A DNA stretch of 64,000 nucleotides from Streptomyces sp. HUAS MG91 (GTDB lineage: Bacteria > Actinomycetota > Actinomycetes > Streptomycetales > Streptomycetaceae). How positions within the stretch are numbered: the first letter of the stretch is position 1; the number at the start of each line of letters is the position of its first letter. The notes under the pieces were generated by a model. It searched no databases. It was not told the origin of the DNA and saw nothing but the letters and a program-made list of their open reading frames with translations. The stretch spans positions 2,046,001-2,110,000 of the forward strand of contig NZ_CP159534.1 of NCBI RefSeq assembly GCF_040529335.1. Direction: 5' to 3'. A program made the position numbers and the translations under genes. Positions 52,214 through 63,415 of the stretch are shown here, piece by piece.

Positions 52214-53194
52214 ATGCGACTGGGCGAACAGCACACTGAAGCGAAACGGCCACCGGCACTGGAGGCGGCGCTGCGCACCGGCCCCTTCCATGTCGCCCTG
52301 CGGGCCGCGATCGCCGCCCGGCGACTGCCGCTGCACCGGGTGCAGCACCATCTGTCCCGCCAGGGCATCAAGGTCGGCGTGACCAGCCTGAGTTACTGGC
52401 AGCAGGGCGCTCGAAGACCGCAGCGGGACGAGTCGATGCGGGCGGTGCGTGCTCTGGAGGAGATCCTTCAGCTGCCCGACGAGTCCCTGATCCGGCTGCT
52501 GGGACGGAGTGAGAAGCCGGTCGGCGAGAAGGCGGTCGGCGAGAGGACGGTCGGTGAGCAGCCGTCCGCACCGCGCCCGTACCGCGCTCCTTCCACGCCC
52601 TCGGGGGTGCTCCATCGGCTGCTGACGGAACTGGGGTCGCCCCTGGACGGAGGCCTGCACACCGTCGGGCACTTCGAACGTGTCCGGATCGGGGCCCGCA
52701 GGGAACTGCTCGGCCGGGACTCGCAGCACATCGTGCGGGCCCATCGCGACGGGGTGGACCGCTATGTGGCCGTCCACCACGGAGATCCGGGCTGCTCCCC
52801 CAGGGATGTGGCGGTGGAGGCCACGGAGAACTGTCGTACGGGACGGATGTGCTGGGACAGCGGAAGCGGCGTTCTGGTGGCCGAACTGCTCTTCGACACA
52901 CGGCTGCGGGCCGGTGACACCCATGTGTTCCGCTACGGATTCGAGGACGGCACCGCGGGCGCGTCGTCCGAGTACGTGCGCGGGTTCAGCTGCGCCGGCG
53001 GGCAGTACGCGCTCCAGGTGCGGTTCGCCGACGACACGCTGCCCGTGCGCTGCCACGGCTTCGCCCAGCGATCGACGGCGGCCCCGCGCGTCGGCCGCTC
53101 GGAACTGGCGCTGAGCGATCGGCACCGGTCGGTGCACCTGGTGGAGCAGCAGGTGCGGGTGGGGCTGCTGGGGATCGGCTGGGACTGGGAGTAG
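52214..53194 (+). CDS. Actinobacterial HTH protein of unknown function
   Basis: A 326-residue protein. The ATG at 52214 has AGGAG 7 nt upstream; a longer form from 52166 lacks a ribosome-binding site. Residues about 25-90 contain an XRE-like helix-turn-helix ('LHRVQHHLSRQGIKVGVTSLSYWQQGARRPQR'). A spacer with three five-residue repeats (VGEKA/VGERT/VGEQ) leads to a domain (about 140-326) of mainly beta character ('GHFERVRIGARRELLGRDSQHIVRAHRDGVDRYV', 'EYVRGFSCAGGQYALQVRFA') that I do not recognise. It may be a regulator; alone in its transcription unit. Confidence 0.65.
   Translation: MRLGEQHTEAKRPPALEAALRTGPFHVALRAAIAARRLPLHRVQHHLSRQGIKVGVTSLSYWQQGARRPQRDESMRAVRALEEILQLPDESLIRLLGRSEKPVGEKAVGERTVGEQPSAPRPYRAPSTPSGVLHRLLTELGSPLDGGLHTVGHFERVRIGARRELLGRDSQHIVRAHRDGVDRYVAVHHGDPGCSPRDVAVEATENCRTGRMCWDSGSGVLVAELLFDTRLRAGDTHVFRYGFEDGTAGASSEYVRGFSCAGGQYALQVRFADDTLPVRCHGFAQRSTAAPRVGRSELALSDRHRSVHLVEQQVRVGLLGIGWDWE
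52517..52561 (+). repeat. Three 15-bp in-frame repeats in the HTH gene
   Basis: Three consecutive 15-bp units (52517-52531, 52532-52546, 52547-52561) share the core CGGTCGG(C/T)GAG and code for P/A/T-V-G-E-K/R/Q. They form the linker between the helix-turn-helix and the C-terminal domain and could vary in copy number between strains. Confidence 0.7.
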
Positions 53195-53227
53195 GTCGCG
53201 CCGGGATCAGGACGTTCCCGGCGCGGG

Positions 53228-53659
53228 CTACGACCGGGGGCCCGCGACGATCTTGCCGCTCTCGACCTTCACCGACAGCTCCTCCAGCGGTTCCGTCGCC
53301 GGGGACTGGAGCACCTTGCCGGTGGTGGCGTCGAACTTGCTGCCGTGGCAGTTGCAGGTCAGCTCGGTGCCCTTGAGCATGGCGATCGGGCAGCCCGCGT
53401 GGGTGCAGATCGTGCTGAAGGCCTTGTAGGCGCCGCCCTTGGCGCGGCTGACCACGACGTGCTCGTCCTTGTAGAGCTTCGCGCCGCCCTCGGGGATCTC
53501 GTCGGCCTTGCCCAGGTCGACGGGGGCGGTGGGGGCGGCGGCCGCGCCCGAGCCGGCCCCGGTGGAGCACGCGGTCAGGCCGATCCCGGCCGTTCCCGCC
53601 ACGGCGACGCCGCGCAGCGCGGTGCGGCGGGAGATGCGGGAAGAGGTCGTGCCGGGCAT
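53228..53659 (-). CDS. Exported Rieske [2Fe-2S] protein with Tat signal and lipobox
   Basis: A 143-residue protein starting at ATG 53657-53659. A twin-arginine signal ('SRRTALRGVAVAG') is followed by a lipobox-like 'LTACS', so it is probably exported folded and attached as a lipoprotein. The Rieske ligands are in 'CTHAGC' and 'CNCHGSKF'. It resembles small Rieske domains of cytochrome bc-type or dioxygenase systems, but no partner is nearby. A role in electron transfer at the outer membrane surface is inferred. Confidence 0.85.
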   Translation of the reverse strand: MPGTTSSRISRRTALRGVAVAGTAGIGLTACSTGAGSGAAAAPTAPVDLGKADEIPEGGAKLYKDEHVVVSRAKGGAYKAFSTICTHAGCPIAMLKGTELTCNCHGSKFDATTGKVLQSPATEPLEELSVKVESGKIVAGPRS

Positions 53660-54105
53660 CGGGGCTCCACGGGTGTCGCTGGGCGGAGGCAGCCCGGCGA
53701 CAGGCCGGGAACCGACCGGCATCGAGGCTGACCAGAGGTGACAGATCTGACGATACCGGCGGGGAAACAGGCACGTGGCGGGGCCCCTGGGGTGGGAGGT
53801 GGGAGCGCCGCCCGGTCCTGGTCTCGACCGGAGGTGGGAGCGCCGCCCGATCGAGACCTCGGTGTGCCCGCTTCGGCCGTGATCGTGCCCGGGTCGGGGG
53901 CGGGTGGTGCCTCGCGGGCCGCCGACGCTCTAGCCTGCCGTCGGGCGACCCGCCGCACATGGGCGGTGTCGCTCAGGTCGTCCACGGTGTGCGCGGCGCG
54001 GACCGTGATCACGGCGTCGCCCGGTTGTCCTCGGGCCGTCGCCGGATGCCCGGCCGCCGCCCGCCCCGCATGAACCACCCCGTCCGCCACCCGAAAGGAC
54101 CCGCT
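53660..54105. other. 446-bp region between Rieske and sugar kinase genes
   Basis: No gene is supported. It holds a 19-bp direct repeat with an associated inverted repeat (53796-53858) and the promoters of both divergent genes. Open frames on both strands are shadow-like. Confidence 0.5.
53796..53858. repeat. 19-bp direct repeat flanked by GGTCTCGA/TCGAGACC
   Basis: GAGGTGGGAGCGCCGCCCG occurs at 53796-53814 and again at 53831-53849 (35 bp period). Between and after them GGTCTCGA (53820-53827) and TCGAGACC (53851-53858) form an inverted repeat that encloses the second copy. It could be a bound regulatory region of either divergent gene. Confidence 0.7.
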
Positions 54106-55047
54106 GTGATCGTCGTCGCCGGAGAGGCCCTGATCGACCTCGTCCCGCTGGGGTCGAGCCCGGACGACGGCGCGGAGCGACGGGCTCCCGGGCTGCCCCC
54201 GCTCGCACCGCGGCTGGGCGGCGGCCCGTACAACACGGCGGTGGCGCTCGGCCGGCTCGGCTCTCCCGTCGCCTTCTGCTCGCGCCTGTCGCGGGACGGC
54301 TTCGGCGAGGCCCTGCTGGCCGGCCTGCGCTCCGCGGGGGTGGACACGGCGCCCGTGCAGCGGGGCGACGAGCCGACGACGCTGGCGGTCACGTCCATCG
54401 GGCCCGACGGCTCGGCCGGTTACTCCTTCTACGCGGAGGGCACCGCCGATCGTCTCTTCTCGGCGCCGGACCGGCTTCCGGCGGGCACGCGCGCGGTGTC
54501 GTTCGGCACCTGCTCGCTGGTTCTGGAGCCGGGTGCCAGTGCTTATGAGGAACTGATGCGGACGGCCGCCGCCCAGGGCCTGTTCACCGCGCTCGATCCG
54601 AACATCCGGGCCGGGCTGATCTCCGACGCGGACGCCTACCGGGCCCGCTTCAAGAACTGGCTGCCCTCGACCACACTCCTGAAGCTCTCCGAGGAGGACG
54701 CGCAGTGGCTCGGCGGCACACCGCGGGAATGGCTGTCCGGCGGACCCGCCGCCGTGGTGCTCACGCGGGGCGGAGACGGGCTGACCGTCTACACGCGGGA
54801 CGGCGGCGAGTACGCCGTCCCGGGTGAGCGGGTCGAGGTCGTCGACACCATCGGCGCCGGTGACACGGTCAACGCAGCGCTGCTGCACGGTCTTTCCCGG
54901 CAGGGCGCCCTCTCCCCCGCCGCCGTCGACGGCCTGGACGGCGACGGCTGGACCCGTCTGCTCGGGTTCGCGGCGCGCGCGGCGGCGATCACCTGCTCCC
55001 GCGCGGGGGCGGAACCGCCGTTCGGATCCGAGGTCGGGGAGGTATAG
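54106..55047 (+). CDS. PfkB-family carbohydrate kinase
   Basis: A 313-residue ribokinase-type kinase starting at GTG 54106-54108 (AAAGGA 7 nt upstream). N-terminal 'AGEALIDLVPLG', 'GGGPYNTAVALGRLG', and the C-terminal PfkB signature 'DTIGAGDTVNAALLHGL', where the D of GAGD is the catalytic base. It likely phosphorylates fructose or another sugar with ATP. It stands alone, so the substrate cannot be inferred from neighbours. Confidence 0.88.
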   Translation: MIVVAGEALIDLVPLGSSPDDGAERRAPGLPPLAPRLGGGPYNTAVALGRLGSPVAFCSRLSRDGFGEALLAGLRSAGVDTAPVQRGDEPTTLAVTSIGPDGSAGYSFYAEGTADRLFSAPDRLPAGTRAVSFGTCSLVLEPGASAYEELMRTAAAQGLFTALDPNIRAGLISDADAYRARFKNWLPSTTLLKLSEEDAQWLGGTPREWLSGGPAAVVLTRGGDGLTVYTRDGGEYAVPGERVEVVDTIGAGDTVNAALLHGLSRQGALSPAAVDGLDGDGWTRLLGFAARAAAITCSRAGAEPPFGSEVGEV

Positions 55048-55085
55048 CGACCTGGACGCCGCACCGCGCTCGGGCCGCGTCGAAC

Positions 55086-55943
55086 TCAGCCGTTGACCGC
55101 TCGCAGCGCCCCCGGCGCACGGCCGTTGAGCCGGTCGAGGGCTGCCGCCGTGGGCTCGTCGACCGGCAGGTGGACCATGATCGTCTGTGCGTCGGCGTCC
55201 GGCAGGAACAGGGTCTCGTGCGCCAGACGCAGCGGACCCGCCTCGGGATGCGCCACCAGGTCGTGGCCGGTGCGCCTGGGCGGTGTCGGCGCCGCCGCCA
55301 TCCGGTCGGTGAAGGGTGCGCCGGCGGTGACGGTCAGCTCGTCGACGAGGGAGACGACGTGCGGGTCCACGAGGGGTGCGCCCTGCCGGAACCGCGCCAC
55401 CTGGTCGTCGGCCACACGGTCCCAGTCGGGGTAGGCGGCACGCGCCCGGTCGTCGGTGAACAAGTACCGGACGATGTTGGGCCGTTCGCCGTCGAGGATG
55501 CCGAGCGGTCCGGCGAACCGGGCGTAGCCGTCGGTGTGGGCCAGGATGTCGCCGACCCAGTTCACGAGGACCGCCGGGGTCGGTTCGAGGCGGCGCAGCA
55601 GCTCGCGGACAGCGGGCCGCACCGCCTGTGACGGTGCCGTGGCCCCGGAGCAGAACGCGGCGTCCACTCCGTTCGATTTGGCGAGTCTGCGCAGCAGCAG
55701 CCGCTCATCCGTGGCCAGCCGCAGGGCATCGGCGAGCGAGCCGAGGACCGACGGGGACGGGTTGCGGTCGCGGCCCTGTTCAAGGCGGGTCAGATACTCC
55801 ACGCTGACCCCGGCCAGTGTGGCCAGCTCGGAGCGGCGCAGACCGGGAGTGCGGCGGCGCGGACCGGCCGGCAGTCCCACCTCGGCGGGAGTGACCGCTT
55901 CCCGGTGCGTGCGCAGGAACGTACCCAACTCGTTGTCACCCAC
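55086..55943 (-). CDS. XRE-family regulator with MmyB-like ligand-binding domain
   Basis: A 285-residue protein. Residues about 5-75 form an XRE helix-turn-helix ('PGLRRSELATLAGVSVEYLTRLEQGRDRNPSPSVLGSLADAL'); the rest is the MmyB-like domain ('VNWVGDILAHTDGYARFAGPLG', 'QTIMVHLPVDEPTAAALDRL'). I placed the start at GTG 55941-55943 because 'VGDNELGTFLRTHREAVTP' is the usual N-terminus and TACGTT lies 6 nt upstream (leaderless); an ATG at 55976 is the alternative. It is divergent from the yceI-like gene and may control it. Confidence 0.82.
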   Translation of the reverse strand: MGDNELGTFLRTHREAVTPAEVGLPAGPRRRTPGLRRSELATLAGVSVEYLTRLEQGRDRNPSPSVLGSLADALRLATDERLLLRRLAKSNGVDAAFCSGATAPSQAVRPAVRELLRRLEPTPAVLVNWVGDILAHTDGYARFAGPLGILDGERPNIVRYLFTDDRARAAYPDWDRVADDQVARFRQGAPLVDPHVVSLVDELTVTAGAPFTDRMAAAPTPPRRTGHDLVAHPEAGPLRLAHETLFLPDADAQTIMVHLPVDEPTAAALDRLNGRAPGALRAVNG

Positions 55944-56044
55944 CCGGCGAACGTACCAAGACAGGTGGCCGCTCATCGTGACCCTGCCACTACCACCCTT
56001 GGCTCGGCCTTCCTGGCTCCCGGCACGCGGCACACAGTGGGCGC

Positions 56045-56647
56045 ATGGCTGACAACGACTCCGCGACCACCGACTCCGCTTCCGTTTCCGCGACCTCCAC
56101 CGCCGCGCTGCCCCTGGTCCCCGGCGACTGGACCCTGGATCCCCTGCACTCGGCGGTGAACTTCACGATCCGGCATCTGGGGATTGCCAAGGTGCGCGGC
56201 CGCTTCACCCAGGTGGAGGCCGGGCTGTACATCGGCGAGACGCCGGCCGACGTGCGGGTGTCGGCCACTGTCTCGCTCGCCTCGATCGACACGGGCAACG
56301 CCGACCGTGACGCCCACACCCGCTCGGCTGATCTCCTGGACGTGGAGCGGCGTCCGACCATGACCTTCCGCTCCACCGGGGTGAGCGGCTCGGAGGAGGA
56401 CTGGTCGCTGGAGGGCGAACTGACCATCGGCGACGTGACCCGGCCGCTGACACTCGACGTGGAGTTCGGCGGGGTCGTCGATGTGCCCGCGGACGGCAGC
56501 CGGCACGCCGGATTCGAGGCGACGGGAGAGATCCGTCGCAGGGACTTCGGGCTCGAATTCGGCGGTGGCCTGCTCAGTGATGTTGTCAAGGTTCAACTGG
56601 ACATGCAGTTCGTGGCGCCTCGTGAACCGCAGGACCAGGCTGGCTGA
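56045..56647 (+). CDS. YceI-family lipid-binding protein
   Basis: A 200-residue YceI: 'GDWTLDPLHSAVNFTIRHLGIAKVRGRF' near the N-terminus, 'DLLDVERRPTMTFRSTGV' and 'LEGELTIGDVTRPLTLDVEFGG'. These small beta-barrels bind polyisoprenoids or other long-chain molecules. No signal peptide is visible, so it is probably cytoplasmic. It is divergent from the XRE/MmyB-like gene 102 bp away and ends before two strong hairpins. Confidence 0.9.
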   Translation: MADNDSATTDSASVSATSTAALPLVPGDWTLDPLHSAVNFTIRHLGIAKVRGRFTQVEAGLYIGETPADVRVSATVSLASIDTGNADRDAHTRSADLLDVERRPTMTFRSTGVSGSEEDWSLEGELTIGDVTRPLTLDVEFGGVVDVPADGSRHAGFEATGEIRRRDFGLEFGGGLLSDVVKVQLDMQFVAPREPQDQAG

Positions 56648-56660
56648 CTGTTGAACGCAG

Positions 56661-56699
56661 GGCGCCCCGCGGGGAGTTCCCACGGGGCGCCAAAATTTT
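56661..56699 (+). terminator. Terminator after yceI-like gene
   Basis: GGCGCCCCG (56661-56669) pairs with CGGGGCGCC (56683-56691) and is followed by AAAATTTT (56692-56699). It begins 13 bp after the stop codon. Confidence 0.8.
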
Positions 56700-56733
56700 C
56701 ACTGAACGTCACCACGCGCTCACTGAGCGTTCG

Positions 56734-56779
56734 CACGGGAGTGGTCCTGCCCGTGCTCTCGGGCAGGGCCACTCCCGTG
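56734..56779 (-). terminator. Terminator after uvrA
   Basis: A 20-bp stem with one T-G wobble pair (56734-56753 with 56760-56779) and a 6-nt loop. It lies directly after the uvrA stop codon (minus strand) and may also stop rightward read-through. Confidence 0.8.
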
Positions 56780-56781
56780 TG

Positions 56782-59862
<3,081 letters not shown>

Positions 59863-60149
59863 GCCGGTCCGCACCTTTCTAGAGAGAAGCGACAGGGGCT
59901 GAGGCCCCCGTCTCCCGAGGTCTGACTCTCGAAGACGCCCCCGAGAGATCCCCGGGAAAGTCATGAGAAGGCTGTCCCTCGAAGAGTAGAGGGAGCCACT
60001 GACAACGCCGGTTGGTTTCCCTGCTTGCTAACAAACCCGGACCTTCAACCATGCCCGAAGTCGCACTCGACCATATAGCACGTGCATTCGATTCAGGCGC
60101 GACGTCGGCCACCTTCACCCGAAGGTGTGGCGGAGCTATCGTCGGCGCC

Positions 60150-60875
60150 ATGATTGATCACGTGCGCGACCTGGCGTCTGTACACGAAGCGACCGACAGG
60201 CTGCTCGCCGTGGTCGGCACCCTGGACAACGCCGCTGTGACCGAGCCGTCACGGCTTCCGGGCTGGAGTCGTGGCCATGTGCTCGCCCACCTCGCCCGGA
60301 ACGCGGACGCCCTCGTCAACGTCCTCGCCGGCCGCCCCATGTACGCGAGCGCCGAGGTCCGCGACGCCGACATCGCGCGCGACGCCCCGCGCGGGCTGCG
60401 CGAACAGGTCGACGACGTGCGCGAGAGCGCGGAGCGCTTCCGGAGGACGGGGGCCGAGGACGCGGACTGGTCGCGCACGGTCGAGCTGCGCAACGGCGTG
60501 CTGGACACCGCCGCCAATGTGCCGTTCCGGCGCTGGATCGAGGTCGAGCTGCACCACGTGGACCTCGGGATCGGCTACGAGCTGGAGGACCTGTCGGAGG
60601 AGTTCACCCAGCGGGAGATCAACTTCCTGGCGAACCGGTTCCGCAATCACCCGGATCTGCCACCGCTCCTGATCAAGCAGGACGACGGCCGGATGCTGTC
60701 GACCGGAGCCGTGCAGACCCTCTCCGTGAAGGAGATCGAGGACGGTGCGGTCCCGCCGCTCGGCATCGTGGTGCAGGGCCGCCAGGCCGACCTGCTGGGA
60801 TGGCTCGCCGGACGCAGGGACGGCGGTGCGCTCAGCGTCGACCGGGGCACCCTGCCGACCTTGCCCCCGCTATAG
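60150..60875 (+). CDS. Maleylpyruvate isomerase-like (MDMPI) protein
   Basis: A 241-residue protein of the DinB/MDMPI fold, with 'LPGWSRGHVLAHLARNADALVNVLAG' near residues 37-62 (metal-ligand His), 'WIEVELHHVDLGIGY' (two more His) and a C-terminal beta-rich domain. Mycothiol-dependent maleylpyruvate isomerases have this layout, so a mycothiol-dependent function is likely, but the substrate is unknown. The ATG follows TATCGT by 7 nt without a Shine-Dalgarno. The MBL-fold gene follows after 9 bp. Confidence 0.82.
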   Translation: MIDHVRDLASVHEATDRLLAVVGTLDNAAVTEPSRLPGWSRGHVLAHLARNADALVNVLAGRPMYASAEVRDADIARDAPRGLREQVDDVRESAERFRRTGAEDADWSRTVELRNGVLDTAANVPFRRWIEVELHHVDLGIGYELEDLSEEFTQREINFLANRFRNHPDLPPLLIKQDDGRMLSTGAVQTLSVKEIEDGAVPPLGIVVQGRQADLLGWLAGRRDGGALSVDRGTLPTLPPL

Positions 60876-60884
60876 GCTGAGCCC

Positions 60885-61541
60885 ATGACGTACAGCGGAA
60901 CGGTGAAGGTCGGCGGCCCGGCGGACGTGCACGAGCTGCAGAGCCTGATGATCTCCAAGGTCGCGGTCGGGCCGATGGACAACAACGCCTATCTGCTGCG
61001 CTGCCGCGCGACCGACCAGCAGCTCCTCATCGACGCGGCGAACGAGCCGGCGACGCTGCTGCGCCTCATCGGTGACGACGGCATCGCGGCCGTCGTCACC
61101 ACGCACCGGCACGGGGACCACTGGCAGGCCCTGTCCGAGGTCGTCGCGGCGACCGGCGCGCGCACGTTCGCCGGGCGCGACGACGTCGAGGGCATCCCGG
61201 TGGCGACGGACGTGGCCGTGGCCGACGGGGAGACGATCGAGTTCGGGCAGATCTCCCTCACGGCACGCCACCTGGTGGGCCACACGCCCGGTTCCATCGC
61301 GCTGGTCTACGACGACCCGCACGGCCACCCGCACGTCTTCACCGGTGACTGCCTCTTCCCGGGCGGCGTGGGCAACACCTGGAAGGACCCGCAGGCGTTC
61401 ACCAGTCTCATCGACGACGTGGAGACGAAGATCTTCGCACCGCTCCCCGACGAGACCTGGGTCTACCCGGGCCACGGCAACGACACGACCCTGGGGGCCG
61501 AGCGACCGCATCTGCAGGAGTGGCGCGCCCGGGGTTGGTGA
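60885..61541 (+). CDS. Metallo-beta-lactamase-fold hydrolase (glyoxalase II-like)
   Basis: A 218-residue MBL-fold enzyme with 'HRHGDHW' (metal ligands), 'LVGHTPGSIALVY' (His ligand), 'FTGDCLFPGGVGN' (bridging Asp) and 'VYPGHGNDTTLG' (last His). It probably hydrolyses mycothiol or glutathione-like thioesters. TAGGCT (60873-60878) overlaps the stop codon of the preceding gene and lies 6 nt before this ATG, so it may have its own leaderless transcript besides read-through. Confidence 0.88.
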   Translation: MTYSGTVKVGGPADVHELQSLMISKVAVGPMDNNAYLLRCRATDQQLLIDAANEPATLLRLIGDDGIAAVVTTHRHGDHWQALSEVVAATGARTFAGRDDVEGIPVATDVAVADGETIEFGQISLTARHLVGHTPGSIALVYDDPHGHPHVFTGDCLFPGGVGNTWKDPQAFTSLIDDVETKIFAPLPDETWVYPGHGNDTTLGAERPHLQEWRARGW

Positions 61542-61655
61542 CCCAAGAGGCCCGTACGGGGCGGGTGTTCACGAACCTGCAACACCGTTCCCACCATGCG
61601 GACAGTTGCCCGTCTGACCTCGACAGACGGGCCTGAGCGCTGCCAGTCTCCCGCC

Positions 61656-62537
61656 ATGCCTCTCGACAACCGCACCGTGCGACTCGCCCTCTGCTCGACC
61701 GTGGTCCTCGCCGCGACGGCGGCCTGCGCCCCCGAATCCGAGAACTCCGGGAACACGGCCGGCGACAAGTCCGCGACCGCCTCCTCCTGCGCTCCCGGCA
61801 AGCTGTCCACGGTGGCCTCCGGGAAGCTCACCGTGGGGACGGACAAGCCCGCCTACGCCCCGTGGTTCCAGGACGACGACCCGGCCAACGGCAAGGGCTT
61901 CGAGTCGGCCGTCGCGTACGCCGTGGCGAAACGGCTCGGTTACCAGAAGCCTCAAGTGGCCTGGCAGACCGTGCCGTTCAACAGCTCTTTCGCGCCGGGT
62001 GCCAAGAAGTTCGACTTCGACATCAACCAGGTGTCGATCAGTGACGCGCGCAAGAAGGCCGTGGCGTTCTCGTCCGGCTACTACGACGTGCGGCAGGCCG
62101 TCGTCGCCCTGAAGTCCTCCAAGGCGGCCGGGGCGAAGACCGTGGCCGATCTCAAGAACGTGAAACTGGGCGCGCAGGTCGGCACCACCAGCCTGGACTT
62201 CATCAACGACCTGGTGAAGCCGGACCAGAAGCCCGCCGTCTACCAGAAGAACGACTTCGCCAAGTCCGCCCTGAAGAACGGCCAGGTGGACGCGATCGTC
62301 GTCGACCTGCCGACCGCCTTCTACATCACGGGCGCCGAGGTCACCGACGCCAAGGTGGTGGGTCAGTTCGACAACACCGGTGGCACACCCGAGCAGTTCG
62401 GCCTCGTCCTCGACAAGGAGAGCGACCTCACCGCGTGCGTGACGGGCGCCGTGGACTCCCTCCGCAAGGACGGCACCCTCGCCTCTCTGGAGAAGAAGTG
62501 GCTGTCCGAGGCCGTCGACGCTCCGGTGCTGAAGTGA
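61656..62537 (+). CDS. Amino acid ABC transporter substrate-binding lipoprotein
   Basis: A 293-residue protein with a lipoprotein signal ('RLALCSTVVLAATAACAPE', lipobox TAAC, residues about 8-22) and the SBP_bac_3 fold ('GKLTVGTDKPAYAPWFQ', 'FDFDINQVSISDARKKAVAFSSGYY', 'KLGAQVGTTSLDFIND'). It captures a polar amino acid at the cell surface and passes it to the permease encoded next. Start ATG 61656; the open frame reaches back to 61596 without a better start. Its stop overlaps the permease GTG. Confidence 0.92.
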   Translation: MPLDNRTVRLALCSTVVLAATAACAPESENSGNTAGDKSATASSCAPGKLSTVASGKLTVGTDKPAYAPWFQDDDPANGKGFESAVAYAVAKRLGYQKPQVAWQTVPFNSSFAPGAKKFDFDINQVSISDARKKAVAFSSGYYDVRQAVVALKSSKAAGAKTVADLKNVKLGAQVGTTSLDFINDLVKPDQKPAVYQKNDFAKSALKNGQVDAIVVDLPTAFYITGAEVTDAKVVGQFDNTGGTPEQFGLVLDKESDLTACVTGAVDSLRKDGTLASLEKKWLSEAVDAPVLK

Positions 62538-63415
62538 CCGCCGCCGACCGGCCCGCCGCGGACAAGGACGCGTACGTCCCCTCCGAGCGGCGCCTGGCCC
62601 GTGAGCGCCACAAGCGGGCCCGTACCCGGCGCGCTACCGCCGTCGCCGCGCTCAGCACCCTGGTGACCGGCGCGGTCCTGTTCTTCGTCGTCACCCGCTC
62701 CCCCGGCTGGGACCGCACGAAGGAGACCTTCTTCAGCGCGCACTACGCGCGCGTGGCGCTGCCCGACGTCCTGGAAGGCCTGTGGCTGAACGTACGCCTC
62801 CTGGTGGTGTGCGGAGCGTGCGTGCTCGTCCTCGGGATGCTGCTGGCCCTGGCCCGCACCCTGCGGGGCCCGGTGTTCTTCCCGCTGCGGGCCCTGGCCA
62901 CGGCGTACACGGACTTCTTCCGTGGACTGCCGCTCATCATCTGCCTGTTGCTGATCATCTTCGGTGTGCCCGCCCTGCGTCTCCAGGGAGTCACCACGGA
63001 TCCCGTGCTCCTGGGAGGGGCCGCGCTGGTGCTGACCTACTCGGCGTACGTCGCCGAGGTCTTCCGCGCCGGCATCGAGTCGGTGCACTCCTCGCAACGG
63101 GCCGCCGCGCGCTCCCTGGGGCTCAGCAACCGCCAGACGCTGCGCTACGTGGTGCTGCCCCAGGCGGTGCGCCGCGTCGTGCCTCCCTTGCTGAACGACC
63201 TGGTGTCGCTGCAGAAGGACACCGGGCTCGTCTCCATCGGGGGCGCGGTGGACGCCGTGTACGCGGCGCAGATCATCGCGAGCAAGGACTTCAACTACAC
63301 GCCCTACGTGGTCGCGGGGCTGGTGTTCGTCGCACTCACCATCCCCATGACCCGCTTCACGGACTGGGTGACGGCCCGTATGGACCGCCGCCGGGCTCAA
63401 GGAGGCCTCGTATGA
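62534..63415 (+). CDS. Amino acid ABC transporter permease
   Basis: A 293-residue permease, GTG start at 62534. A basic cytoplasmic N-terminus precedes about six helices with the HisM/GlnP motif 'YSAYVAEVFRAGIESVHSSQRAAARSLGLSNRQTLRYVVLPQAVRRVVPPL', which contacts the ATPase. It moves the substrate through the membrane. Stop and start of the ATPase gene overlap (ATGA at 63412). Confidence 0.92.
   Translation: MTAADRPAADKDAYVPSERRLARERHKRARTRRATAVAALSTLVTGAVLFFVVTRSPGWDRTKETFFSAHYARVALPDVLEGLWLNVRLLVVCGACVLVLGMLLALARTLRGPVFFPLRALATAYTDFFRGLPLIICLLLIIFGVPALRLQGVTTDPVLLGGAALVLTYSAYVAEVFRAGIESVHSSQRAAARSLGLSNRQTLRYVVLPQAVRRVVPPLLNDLVSLQKDTGLVSIGGAVDAVYAAQIIASKDFNYTPYVVAGLVFVALTIPMTRFTDWVTARMDRRRAQGGLV

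Noticed and set aside
51723..52259. 178-codon minus-strand frame at the uvrC 5' end
   Set aside because: Overlaps the N-terminus of uvrC in another frame and lacks a ribosome-binding site.
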